Shown here: in pieces, positions 17,267-26,430 of the stretch | Position numbering within the stretch: the stretch's first letter is position 1 | How the letters are laid out: each line of letters opens with the position of its first letter | Origin: Streptomyces sp. MST-110588 | GTDB taxonomy: Bacteria; Actinomycetota; Actinomycetes; Streptomycetales; Streptomycetaceae | Direction of reading: 5' to 3' | Assembly: GCF_022695595.1 (NCBI RefSeq) | Contig: NZ_CP074380.1 | Coordinates: forward strand, 310,001 to 374,000 | Length of the DNA: 64,000 nt | Program-made: the position numbers and the translations under genes | The notes under the pieces: generated by a model | What the model was told of the DNA's origin: nothing | Databases searched by the model: none | The model's input: only the letters and a program-made list of their open reading frames with translations

Positions 17267-18604
17267 ATGCCCCGACCGCACCCGACCGGTGCCGCGACGG
17301 AGGCACCGCCCGCCCGGCCGGCGGGCGCGGGCCGCACCGACCGCCCTTCCCCCGAGATTCCCGAGGTTTCCCTGGTGGACCCCCAAGCCGTTCTCTTCTC
17401 CGTCTTCACGCCCGAGGGACGGGAGAATCCCTTCCCCGCGCTGGAGACCCTGCGCGAGATCGCCCCCGTCTACTACGAGAAGGAACTCGACACCTTCTTT
17501 CTGACCACCTACGCCGACTGCCAGGCCGTCCTGACCGACCCGACGTTCAAGACCCCCGACCTGACCTGGTGCGAGGACCACCTGCCGGACTGGCGCGAGC
17601 ACCCGGCGGCCGACTTCTTCTACTCCTCGATGCTGCGCGCCAACCAGCCGGACCACACCCGGCTGCGCAGGCTGGTCAGCGGCGGCTTCACGGCCCGCCG
17701 GGTGGCCGCCCTGGAGTCGGCCATCGAGAAGATCACCGACAGTCTGCTCAACGACCTGGCCGACGCCACCTGCGACGGCGGCAGCGCCAACTTCCAAAAC
17801 CTCGTCGGCTACCCGCTGCCGGTGGCGGTGGTCGGCGAGCTGATCGGGGTGCCGGAGGCCGACCGGCCGCAGTTCTGGCAGCTCGGCCGGGACGCCAGCC
17901 GCCTGCTGGAGCCCGTACGGTCCGAGGAGGACTGGGCGCTCGCCGACCGGGCCGTCACCCAACTGCGGGAGTACTTCCGCGAGCTGGCCGCCCGGCGGCA
18001 GCGGGTCCCGGCCGACGACCTGGTCACCACCTTGATCAAGGCCAAGGAGGGTGACGAGCGGCTCACGGAGGACGAGGTGATCGACACCCTGGCCCTGGTG
18101 TTCGTCGCCGGCTTCGAGACCACCACCAGCCTGCTGGGCCTGACCACCCACGCCCTGCTGACCCACCCCGACCAGCTCGCCCTGATCAAGCAGGACCCGG
18201 ACCTGGTACCGCAGGCCGTCGAGGAGTCGCTGCGCTGGGACACGCCCGTGCAGATGACCGAGCGCATCGCCGGGCGGAAGACCGAGATCGGCGGGGTGAC
18301 CGTCCCGGAGGGCGCCAACGTCACCACCGTGATGGCCGCCGCCAACCGCGACCCGCGCCAGCACCCCGACCCGCACCGCTTCGACGTACGGCGCACCGGC
18401 ACCAAGGTCCTGAGCTTCAGCGCCGGGCCCCACTACTGCCTGGGCGCCGCGCTGGCCCGCCTGGAGGGCTCGGTGGCCGTCCGCCGGCTGTTCGAGCGCT
18501 TCCCGGACCTGGCGCTCGCCGGCACCCCGCAGCGCCGCGAGTCCTTCAGCCTGCGGGCCTACGAGAACCTCCCCGTCACGACCTCCGGAAAGGCCGGTAA
18601 ATGA
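17267..18604 (+). CDS. Cytochrome P450
   Basis: Soluble bacterial P450, up to 445 aa. I-helix oxygen-binding motif AGFETTTS, K-helix EESLRW (ExxR), and heme loop FSAGPHYCLGAALARLE with the Cys thiolate at about residue 391. The ATG at 17267 has no clear ribosome site, lies only ~20 bp beyond the proposed -10 and encodes a Pro/Ala-rich leader. GTG 17375 follows a GAGG about 9 bases upstream and gives the usual P450 N-terminus (VDPQAVLFSVFTPEGRENPF), so the true start could be there. First gene of the nine-gene operon; its stop overlaps the next ATG (ATGA). Likely hydroxylates or desaturates an intermediate or the final product; substrate is unknown. Confidence 0.92.
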   Translation: MPRPHPTGAATEAPPARPAGAGRTDRPSPEIPEVSLVDPQAVLFSVFTPEGRENPFPALETLREIAPVYYEKELDTFFLTTYADCQAVLTDPTFKTPDLTWCEDHLPDWREHPAADFFYSSMLRANQPDHTRLRRLVSGGFTARRVAALESAIEKITDSLLNDLADATCDGGSANFQNLVGYPLPVAVVGELIGVPEADRPQFWQLGRDASRLLEPVRSEEDWALADRAVTQLREYFRELAARRQRVPADDLVTTLIKAKEGDERLTEDEVIDTLALVFVAGFETTTSLLGLTTHALLTHPDQLALIKQDPDLVPQAVEESLRWDTPVQMTERIAGRKTEIGGVTVPEGANVTTVMAAANRDPRQHPDPHRFDVRRTGTKVLSFSAGPHYCLGAALARLEGSVAVRRLFERFPDLALAGTPQRRESFSLRAYENLPVTTSGKAGK

Positions 18605-19731
18605 GCTTCCTCGATGTGGAACGGTCCGTACTGGACACGCTGCTGCCGGGCCTGGACGCCGCGCTGGCACAGCACCCGCTGATGGAGCTGGAGGGCCCCT
18701 CCAGCCCGGCGATCCCCCTCTTCCGCGAGGCCAACGGGCCGGCCCTGCTGGTGCCCGCGCAGAACACCGGCATCGGCGCGACACCGTTGCAGGCCGTACG
18801 GGTCCAGCGGGCCCTCGGCGCCCGCTGCCCGTCGCTGGCGGTGGCCACCACCATGCACCACTTCTCCGTCGCGAGCCTGGTGGAGACCGCCAAGCACGGC
18901 GCCGGCTTCGAGTGGATGCTGCTGGAGGCCATCGCGAACGAGCGGATGCTGCTCGCCTCGGGCTTCGCCGAGGGCCGTACCGGGCAGTCCATCCTGCGCC
19001 CGGCGATCACCGCGGAGCGCCGTGGCGACAAGGTCGTGCTCAACGGCAGCAAGAAGCCGTGCAGCCTGGCCCGTTCGATGGACCTGCTCACCGCGTCGGT
19101 GACGATGAAGGACGAGGACGGGGTGGAGCGGCTGGCGGTGGCGATCGTCCCGGCCAAGGCCGAGGGCGTGTCCGTACGGCCCTTCTGGCGCAGCACCGTG
19201 CTGGCGGGCGCCGAGAGCGAGGAGGTCGTCCTGACCGATGTCGCGCTGGACTCGCAGATGGTGGTGCTCACCGACGTCACCGCGGACTCCGTCCTGGACT
19301 CCCTGAACGTCGCCGGCTTCCTGTGGTTCGAGCTCTTGATGACCGCGGGCTACCTGGGAACCGCCGGTGCCCTGGTGGAGCGGGTGCTGCGGCACGGCGG
19401 CGGCTCGGCGGCCGACCGCGCCGCGATGGTCACCGACCTGAACGCCTCGATGCTGGCCGTGGAGGCGGTGGCCGGTGCGATGGCGGACGAGGAGTGGTCC
19501 GAACGGCTGCTGGTCAGCGCCCTGACGGCCCGTTACGCCGCGCAGGACGCGATCGCCCGGACCACCCAGGCCGCGCTGGCCGCTCTCGGCGGGATGTCGT
19601 TCATCAGCTCCGACGAGGGGACCTACCTCGCCTCGGCCGCCACCGGGCTGAACTTCCACCCGCCCTCCCGCGGCCGGATGGCCGAGCCGCTGTGTGCGGC
19701 TCTGGACGGCCACCCGCTGCGCGTCGGCTGA
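18601..19731 (+). CDS. Acyl-CoA-dehydrogenase-fold flavoprotein, candidate amine N-hydroxylase
   Basis: A 376-aa protein with acyl-CoA dehydrogenase fold features: N-terminal helical domain, a middle domain with LNGSKKPCSLARSMDLLTASV, and a C-terminal helical domain (AALAALGGMSFISSDEGTYLAS). At the position where dehydrogenases normally carry the catalytic Glu in YEGT/FEGT, this protein reads GLNFHPPSRGRM, so the base for alpha-beta desaturation is not evident. This favours a monooxygenase of the same fold, such as the valanimycin isobutylamine N-hydroxylase VlmH, which needs a separate flavin reductase. An FMN reductase is the last gene of this same operon (25780). An atypical dehydrogenase acting on ACP-bound chains remains possible. 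Overlaps the P450 stop by four bases. Confidence 0.75.
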   Translation: MSFLDVERSVLDTLLPGLDAALAQHPLMELEGPSSPAIPLFREANGPALLVPAQNTGIGATPLQAVRVQRALGARCPSLAVATTMHHFSVASLVETAKHGAGFEWMLLEAIANERMLLASGFAEGRTGQSILRPAITAERRGDKVVLNGSKKPCSLARSMDLLTASVTMKDEDGVERLAVAIVPAKAEGVSVRPFWRSTVLAGAESEEVVLTDVALDSQMVVLTDVTADSVLDSLNVAGFLWFELLMTAGYLGTAGALVERVLRHGGGSAADRAAMVTDLNASMLAVEAVAGAMADEEWSERLLVSALTARYAAQDAIARTTQAALAALGGMSFISSDEGTYLASAATGLNFHPPSRGRMAEPLCAALDGHPLRVG

Positions 19732-19819
19732 CGGCCCGCCCGGCACCGCGGCCCGCGCGCCGCACGTGTGGCCCGCGCGCCGCACGTCCACCTCCTCATC
19801 CCCTCGGACAGGTGAATCC

Positions 19820-21054
19820 ATGACTTCGGACAGCGGTCGCCCCACGGCACCGGACCGCGGTACCCTGGCACCCTCAGCACCCGCACCCACACCCACACCC
19901 GCGCCTTCCACGGCCCCGGCCACCGGCACCCGCCGTACGGTCCAGGTGCTGCCCAGCGTCCAGGACATCCCCGCGGACGTATGGGAGGAGCTGGCTCCCG
20001 CGAACGACCCCATGTGGGGCCGGCAGATCTTCGCCGCCATGGAGAAGGGCGCCATCGGCCCCGACTCCTACGGTTACGTGGTGGTCCGCGAAGGGTCCGA
20101 CATCGTGGCGGTGCTGCCGATGAGCGCCCTGCGGGGGCTGCAACTGGACAAGGTGGTCGGCCCCGTGAGCGCCGGATGCTGTCCCCGGTGCGCAAGGTGG
20201 CCCCCGGCCTGCTGCGGGTGCCCATGCTGTTCTGCGGCAACTTCATCGGCCAGGGCCACGTCCTGAGCCGGGGGCCGCTGACGGCGCCGGTGGCCGAACT
20301 GCTGGTGCGGGCCGTCCTGGGCCACGCCCGGCGCCACCGGCTGGGCACGGTCGTCTTCAAGGACTTCGCCGACGAGGCGATGGCCACGCTGCGCCCGGCC
20401 CTGGAGCGGCACGGCTTCTTCTTCATGCCGAGCCTGCCGGACACCGAACTGCGCCTGGGGCATGCCTCGTTCGAGGAGTACCTGACCTCGCTGTCCGCCA
20501 AGCCGCGCCGCAACGCCCGCAGCAAGCTCCGCAAGTTCCGGGCCCGTACGGACCTCCGTATGGAGGTGCTGACGGACTTCGCCCACCTGGAACCGCAGAT
20601 GCTCGGTCTGTACGAGCAGGTGATGGAGCGCGCCGACCAGACGCTGGACGTCCTGGACGCCACGTTCCTGCGGGCGCTGCGGGAGAGCGACGGGCTGGAC
20701 CAGCGCCTGGTCGCCTGCTTCGAGGGCGAGCGCCTGGTCGCGTATCTGCACTGCTTCTTCCGCGGCAGCGGCGCGATCGGGGCGCGGATCGGCCTGGACT
20801 ACCGGCTGGCGCACGAGGCCCGGCTCTACCACAACGTCCATTACGCGGCCATCGAGCTGGCCATCGCCGAGAAGTGCGAGCACATCAGGTTCGCGCAGAC
20901 CGCGTACGAGCCCAAGCGGGAACTGGGCTGCGAACTGGTCGAGCAGTCCTACGCGATGACCCACGTCCGTCCGCTGCCGCGGGCCGTCCTGCGGCGTCTG
21001 CTGCCCCAGGCGCTGGCGGCGGCGCGGGCGGAGGCACTGGCGCCCAAGTCCTGA
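19820..21054 (+). CDS. FemAB/GNAT-like acyltransferase (COG3146-like) (one frameshift)
   Basis: A 411-aa protein after restoration. It resembles the peptidoglycan-biosynthesis-like N-acyltransferases of the FemAB/GNAT superfamily. Evidence includes FEEYLTSLSAKPRRNARSKLRKF near the middle (a basic region typical of this group), LYEQVMERADQTLDVLDATFLRAL, and the second GNAT half LVAYLHCFFRGSGAIGARIGLDYRLAHEARLYHNVHYAAIELAI. The first ~35 residues are Pro/Thr/Ala low complexity. One base is missing near 20173-20178. FemAB relatives transfer aminoacyl groups from aminoacyl-tRNA. In valanimycin biosynthesis VlmA moves seryl from seryl-tRNA to an alkylhydroxylamine, and a comparable step is my best inference here. 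I cannot check homology to VlmA. Confidence 0.7.
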
Positions 21055-21108
21055 CCTGCCCCGCTCCCTTACACCTCACTCCCCTCCTCTACCGGAAAGA
21101 AGATCCTC

Positions 21109-21558
21109 ATGCCCCGAGTCGAAGTTGAACTGCACATCGCCGCGCCGCCCGCCCAGAGCTGGGATGCGGTCGTGGACGTGGAGAGCTACTCCCAGTGCAT
21201 GGACAGCGTCCAGTCCGTGAAGATCGTCGAGCAGACCGGCCCGGACACCAGGTCCACGGCGTGGTCGGTCCACCTCAAGGGCTCCGTCCTGGAATGGGTC
21301 GAGGCCGAGCGGATCGACCACGAGGCGCGGCGCTTCGACTTCCACCAGCTCAGCGGCGACCTGGCGCACTTCGTCGGCCACTGGGCCGTCCGGCCGGCCG
21401 ACGGCGGCGGCAGCCTGGTCTCGCTGCACGTCGAGTTCGAGATCGGCATACCGCTGCTCGCGGAGATGCTCAACCCCGTCGCCGCCACCGCGCTGCGGGA
21501 GAACGCACAGCAGATGCTGGCCGCCCTCGAACAGCGGCTGACCGCCGCCGAGCGCTGA
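21109..21558 (+). CDS. SRPBCC (polyketide cyclase/COQ10-like) protein
   Basis: A 149-aa START-like hydrophobic-cavity protein. The N-terminal pattern VEVELHIAAPPAQSWDAVVDVESYSQCMDSVQSVKIVEQ and the following WSVHLKGSVLEWVEAERIDHEARRFDFHQLSGDLAHFVGHWAV match the aromatase/cyclase-like SRPBCC family, as does the C-terminal long helix. In type II polyketide pathways these shape or cyclise chains. Here there is no chain-length factor, so binding a hydrophobic, perhaps N-hydroxylated intermediate is as likely. Starts 54 bp after the acyltransferase with GGAAAGAAG upstream. Confidence 0.85.
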   Translation: MPRVEVELHIAAPPAQSWDAVVDVESYSQCMDSVQSVKIVEQTGPDTRSTAWSVHLKGSVLEWVEAERIDHEARRFDFHQLSGDLAHFVGHWAVRPADGGGSLVSLHVEFEIGIPLLAEMLNPVAATALRENAQQMLAALEQRLTAAER

Positions 21559-21698
21559 CCGCACCCTCCCTCCCCAACGCCCCCCTTTACCCGCTCTATT
21601 CACTTTCCTCCCCTTTACCCCCCTTCCCGGCCTTTCGCGCATCGCGCACGGCGGCCCGGCACGGCCCGGGCCGCCGCCCACCGACCAGGAGGTCACCT

Positions 21699-22992
21699 GT
21701 GGTTGCCGCACCGCAGCCCGTACGTCAGCACACCGACCCGGCAGGTCAGACCGGCCCCGTACCGCCCGCCGAGGTCTTCGACAAGCTCCGTGCCCACCTC
21801 TCCCCAAGCTCGCGCTGACCGGCAAGTTCGCCGGCCGGGGCGCGGTCGAGGCGTCCTCCGAGGGCTCCCGCGTCACCCTCTCCGACGGCCGCTCGGCCCT
21901 GGACTTCGGCTCCTACGCGGTCGCCCTGCTCGGCCACCGCAACCCGGACGTGGTGGCCGCCGTCCACCGGCAGCTCGATGTGATGCCCACCTCGACCCGG
22001 AGCCTGGCCAACCCGGTGATGGCCGAGGCCGCCGCCCAGCTCGCCGCCTACCTCGGCGGCACCCTGCCGAAGGTCTACTTCGGGCTGAACGGCGCCGACG
22101 CGGTGGAGGTCGCGGTCAAGCTGGCCCGGCTCGCCTCCGGGCGCGACCGGGTGCTGGCGGTGCACGGCGGCTACCACGGCAAGTCGCTGGGCGCGCTCGC
22201 GCTGACCCACAACCCGATGTTCCGCACCGGGCTGCGCGGCGCCACCGTCGACGTCGTACACATCGACCCCGAGGACCCGCAGGCGGTGGCCAAGGAGATC
22301 GCGCGCGGCAACATCGCGGCACTGGTCTTCGAACCGGTGCAGGGCGAGAACGGGGCCCTGCCGCTGCCGCTGGACGTCCTGCGGACCTGGTCGCGCGATG
22401 CCAAGGAGCACGGCGCCTTCGTCATCGCGGACGAGATCCAGTGCGGTCTGCGGCGCTGCGGCGAGCGCTCGGTGGCGCTGGCCGAGGGGCTGCCGGTGGA
22501 CGCCGTACTGGTCGGCAAGCCGCTGGGCGGCGGTGTGGTGCCGCTGTCCGCGGTGGTGTGCTCCCAGGAGATGTACGAGCCGCTGAGCGCCGACCCGTTC
22601 CTGCACTCGGCGACCTTCGGCGGCCACCCGCTGAGCTGCGCGGCGCTGCCCGCCGCACTGAAGGCCATCGAGGAACTGGCCGACCACGGGCGCTCGCTGG
22701 GCGAGACCCTGGCTGCCGGACTGCGCTCGCTACGCGAGCGGCACCCGGAGGTGATGCGCGGATTCACCGGGCGTGGCCTGCTGTGGGGCATCGACTTCAG
22801 CGCCGCGCACGCCGCCGGTGAGGTCGTGGTCGAGCTCGCCAACGCCGGCCTGCTCGTCTCGCCGTGCCTCAGCCGCCCCACCACCGTACGGCTGCTGCCC
22901 CGCTGACCACCACCCACGCCGAACTGGAACAGGCGCTGGAGATCCTCGACCGGGCCCTGACCGCCGCGACCCGTGCCGTCGCCGCCGCCTGA
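21699..22992 (+). CDS. Class III PLP-dependent aminotransferase (two frameshifts)
   Basis: A 431-aa omega-aminotransferase-type enzyme after restoration. Features: cofactor-binding NGADAVEVAVKLAR and GGYHGKSLGALA, the acidic IADEIQCGLRRCGE (Asp to the PLP pyridine nitrogen), and the lysine in VLVGKPLGGGVVPLSAV at about residue 274. One C is missing in 21802-21805 and one in 22898-22901; the second restores a C-terminal helix ending at a stop at 22990-22992. GTG start 21699 follows AGGAGG. Such enzymes convert terminal aldehydes or ketones to amines. The reductase encoded at 24633 could supply an aldehyde, making this the amine-forming step. Thirty bp before the ACP gene. Confidence 0.88.
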
Positions 22993-23022
22993 CGCGGCGA
23001 CCGGACATCCAAGGAGCTTGAC

Positions 23023-23331
23023 ATGAGCGACATCACCCAGACGGCAGACCCCCAGGACAGGACAGCGGTGACCGGCACCGCCGTACCGGACCGGGAACTG
23101 GCCGACATCGTGCGCGCCACCATCGCCGACGTCCTGGGCACCGAGACCGACGCCATCAAGGACAGCACCGACCTCCAGGCCGAGTACGGCATCGACAGCC
23201 TGGAACTGATGGCGGTGGGCGCCCAGTTGGAGCGCGCACTGGGCATACGCATCGAGACCGAGGACCTCTTCAAGGCCGAGACCGTCGGCCATGCCATCGC
23301 CCTGCTGGCCGCACGGAAGGCCGAATCATGA
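23023..23331 (+). CDS. Acyl carrier protein
   Basis: A free-standing 102-aa ACP with the phosphopantetheine attachment motif YGIDSLELM; the serine is about residue 59. The N-terminal ~22 residues are an unstructured-looking extension. It precedes and overlaps the ketosynthase by ATGA, so the two are coupled as in type II synthases. It would carry the chain elongated by the KS and be read by the fatty acyl reductase. Confidence 0.93.
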   Translation: MSDITQTADPQDRTAVTGTAVPDRELADIVRATIADVLGTETDAIKDSTDLQAEYGIDSLELMAVGAQLERALGIRIETEDLFKAETVGHAIALLAARKAES

Positions 23332-24606
23332 GCGTGTCCGTAGGAGATTCCCTGCGATATCCCGGGCGGGCCGGGCGGCCCCGGGTGGTGGTCACCGGCA
23401 TCGGTGTGAAGTCACCGGCGGGCACCGGCCTGGAGGAGGCGTACACCACCATCATGGCCGGCAAGTCCACCGCCGCCGTGGTGGAGGAGCTGGTCGAGCA
23501 GGACGCACCGGTGCGCTTCGCCTGCCGGGTACCGGAGTTCGACGTGGAGCCGTACATCACCCGGCGTGAGCTGCGGCAGATCGACCGGCCCACCGAACTG
23601 GCGCTGTGCGCGGCGGTGGACGCGGTCCAGGACGCGGCGCTGCCGCCGGGCCTGGCGCCCGAGCGGGTCGGCGTCCACCTGGGGACCGGCATCGGCGGGC
23701 TGCCCAGCATGGAGGCCACTGCGCTCAATTACGGCCAGGCGCCCATGACCATGCCGGTGCACACCGTGCCCCGTACGATGGCCAACTCGGCCGCCGCGCG
23801 CATCGCGATGCGCTACGGCTTCCGCGGGTCGTGCAACACCTACGTCACCGCCTGCGCCAGCGGCACCACCGCGATCGGCGAGGCGGCCCGCCGCATCCAG
23901 TACGGCGAGCTGGACGCCGTGGTCACCGGCGGCTTCGACTCCGCCATCACCACCGTCATGCTCAGCGGCTTCGCCCGGATGCGGGCCCTGTCGGACCGCA
24001 ACGACGATCCGGAGCGCGCCAGCCGGCCCTTCGACGCCGACCGCAACGGCTTCGTCATGGGCGAGGGCGCCACCGTCCTGGTCCTGGAGAGCCTGGAGGC
24101 GGCGCTGGCCCGCGGGGCGCGGATCTACGGAGAGATCGCCGGGTACGCCACGAACTCGGACGCGTTCCACATCGTCGCCCCCAGGCGGACGGCGCCTCGG
24201 CCGCGGCCTGCATGGCCCTGGCCGTCGCGGACGCCGGGCTGACCACCGCCGACATCGGGCACATCAACGCCCATGGCACCTCCACCCAGCTCAACGACAG
24301 CGCCGAGGCGGCGGCCATCCACCGCTTCTTCGAGGGCCAGGCGCCCCGGTGACCTCCGTCAAGGGCGTCACCGGCCACCTCATCGGCGGCTCGGGCGCGC
24401 TGGAGGCCGCCATCGCACTGCTGTGCGCCGAGCGGCTGACGGTGCCTCCGGTGGCCAACCTGGTCACCAATGCCGAGGCCGACCGGATCGACGTGGTGGC
24501 CGAGGTCCCGCGCACGGTGGCCAAGGCGCCGGTGCTCTCCAACTCCTTCGGCTTCGGCGGACAGAACGCCTGCCTGGTCCTCACTCCCGCGACCGACGCC
24601 AACTGA
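23328..24606 (+). CDS. Beta-ketoacyl-ACP synthase (FabF-type KS, no partner CLF) (two frameshifts)
   Basis: A 426-aa ketosynthase after restoration. The triad is intact: Cys in VTACASGTT (~176), His in INAHGTSTQ (~316) and His in GVTGHLIGG (~351), with the supporting Lys in SVKG (~346). One C is missing from 24178-24182 and one from 24344-24347. Only one KS is present; there is no chain-length factor or acyltransferase nearby. It may therefore elongate once or a few times on the cluster ACP with malonyl groups from fatty acid synthesis, or perform a single decarboxylative condensation on an aminoacyl starter. Overlaps the ACP gene by four bases. Confidence 0.9.
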
Positions 24607-24632
24607 ACTCCCCCTCACCGGAAATGGTTACC

Positions 24633-25661
24633 ATGCGCATCCTCATCACCGGAGCGACCGGCGTCGTCGGCAGCGAAGTGGTCGACCGGCTGCTCACCGC
24701 ACCCAACCCCCCGCTGCTCGCGCGCACCGCGCGCCGGGCCACCGACGACACCCTCGTGAGCTGGAACATCGGCCACGAACCGGCGCCCGCCGAACTGACC
24801 GGCCACTGGGACGCCATCATCCACACCGCCGCCTCCACCCGCTGGACCATGGCACGGGACGAGGCCACCGACGCCAACATCCGCACACTGCGCGCGGTGC
24901 TGGCGCTGGCCGGCCCGGACACCCACTTCGTCCATGTCTCCACCGCCTATGTGGGCGGCACGCGCAACCCCGAGGACCTGCGGGGTGCCGAGTTCGAGGG
25001 CTACCGCAACGGTTACGAGTGGTCCAAGGCGCAGTGCGAGAGCATCGTCACCGCCGAGCACCAGGGCCCGCTGACCGTGGTCCGGCCGCCGCTGATCATG
25101 GGCCGGCGGGCGGACGGCGCGATCACCCGCTTCTCCGGCCCCTACACCCTCTTCCCGGCGCTGGTCTCCGGGCTGGCCGCGGTGGTCGTCGGCGACCCGG
25201 ACGGCTACGCGGAGATCAGTCCGGTCGACGAGGTGGCCGAGGTCATCGCCGCCGCCGCGCTCGGCACACCGCCCCCGACGCCCCGTACCGAGATCGTCAC
25301 CGCGGGCCGGGCCAGCATGCGGCTGAGCACCCTGGTCGACATCACCTGCGAGACGATCAACGAGTTCCGGGCGGCCAACGGGGCCGAGCCGATCGCCGTA
25401 CCCCCGATGGTCTCCACCGATAGCTGGAACCGGTTCTTCCTGCCGCTGGCCCGGCAGTGGCTCTCGCCGGTGCAGCAGCACGCCGTCAACCTGCTGGCGA
25501 TGTTCCAGAGTTACACCAGCATGACGGAGCCGTTCGAGCCGACCCACCCGGTGCGGGACCCCGCCGAGGTGATGGCCACCTCCGTACGGCACTGGGCGCG
25601 CAGCAAGCCGCGCCAGGCCCTGGCCACGCCCAGCCCGTGGACGCTGGTCGCCGCCCGCTGA
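24633..25661 (+). CDS. NAD(P)-binding thioester/fatty acyl reductase-like SDR
   Basis: A 342-aa extended short-chain dehydrogenase. Nucleotide motif ILITGATGVVGS at the N-terminus, VHVSTAYVGG in the fold's strand 5, and YEWSK as the Tyr-Lys catalytic pair. The middle (IMGRRADGAITRFSGPYTLFPALVSG) and C-terminal part (THPVRDPAEVMATSVRHWAR) resemble fatty acyl-CoA/thioester reductases rather than sugar epimerases. It would reductively release an ACP- or PCP-bound chain as an aldehyde. Start ATG 24633 is preferred over 24624 because GGAAATGG lies just upstream. Placed 26 bp after the KS. An ordinary epimerase or dehydratase cannot be excluded. Confidence 0.75.
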   Translation: MRILITGATGVVGSEVVDRLLTAPNPPLLARTARRATDDTLVSWNIGHEPAPAELTGHWDAIIHTAASTRWTMARDEATDANIRTLRAVLALAGPDTHFVHVSTAYVGGTRNPEDLRGAEFEGYRNGYEWSKAQCESIVTAEHQGPLTVVRPPLIMGRRADGAITRFSGPYTLFPALVSGLAAVVVGDPDGYAEISPVDEVAEVIAAAALGTPPPTPRTEIVTAGRASMRLSTLVDITCETINEFRAANGAEPIAVPPMVSTDSWNRFFLPLARQWLSPVQQHAVNLLAMFQSYTSMTEPFEPTHPVRDPAEVMATSVRHWARSKPRQALATPSPWTLVAAR

Positions 25662-25779
25662 GGGCGGCGCGCAGGCCCCGGCCCGCCGCCCCGGCCCGCC
25701 CGCGGCCGACGCGTCACCGGCCGCTCCGCCACCGGCCGTCCCGTCACCATCGGCAGACCAGCAGAGAGGAACGCCGCCT

Positions 25780-26421
25780 GTGCGCGCGCTCGTGATAACC
25801 GGCAGCCCCCACCTGAAGTCCTCCACGGCCGCACTCGCCGCGGTCGCGGGCAGCGCGCTGACCGCGCTGGGCGCCACCGTACGCACCATGGAGCTGGGCG
25901 CGCCGCGCGGAACGGCCCGGCCCGCGGACGCCGGCGGTTCCGCTGATGTGGCCTTCCCCGCCGGGCACCCCGACGGCACCCGTGACACCGGTGCCCTACG
26001 GCACACCGTGGACGGCCAGGCGGCGCAGTTGCGCCTGGCCGTGGCGGACGCGGACGCGGTGGTGCTGGCCAGCCCCGTCCACCACGCCGGCTACTCCGGC
26101 CTGCTGAAGACCGCCCTGGACCAGCTCTCCGGGGACGCCTTCGAGGACAAGGCCGTCGGGCTGCTCGCCCACGGCAGCGGGCCGCGCACCGGCAACGTGG
26201 TCTGCGAGCAGTTGCGTACGGTCGCCAAGGCGCTCGGCGGCTGGGTGGTGCCGACCCAGGTCGCCGGCTGCCCGGAGGACTTCACCACCGGCCCGGACGC
26301 CATCCGTACGCCGTCCCCGGAGCTGCTGCTGCGCTGCCGGGCGCTCGCCGGGGAACTGCACCGCTGCGCCACCATGCTCGGCACACCGCTCAAGGCCGTA
26401 CGGGAACGTGCGACGGCCTGA
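25780..26421 (+). CDS. NADPH-dependent FMN reductase (SsuE-like)
   Basis: A 213-aa flavodoxin-fold reductase. ITGSPHLKSSTAALAAVA is the FMN phosphate loop; the ADAVVLASPVHHAGYSGLLKTALDQL segment and KAVGLLAHGSGPRTGNVVCEQL are typical of SsuE/MsuE-type enzymes that supply reduced FMN to two-component monooxygenases. There is a ~30-residue less conserved insertion (RGTARPADAGGSADVAF). GTG start 25780 with GAGAGGA upstream. Last gene of the operon, just before a strong hairpin. The natural client in this cluster is the acyl-CoA-dehydrogenase-fold flavoprotein at 18601. Confidence 0.85.
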   Translation: MRALVITGSPHLKSSTAALAAVAGSALTALGATVRTMELGAPRGTARPADAGGSADVAFPAGHPDGTRDTGALRHTVDGQAAQLRLAVADADAVVLASPVHHAGYSGLLKTALDQLSGDAFEDKAVGLLAHGSGPRTGNVVCEQLRTVAKALGGWVVPTQVAGCPEDFTTGPDAIRTPSPELLLRCRALAGELHRCATMLGTPLKAVRERATA

Positions 26422-26430
26422 GAACGCGTG

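Noticed and set aside
17267..26421. Classical type II aromatic polyketide cluster
   Set aside because: There is a KS, ACP and SRPBCC protein, but no chain-length factor, ketoreductase or further cyclases.
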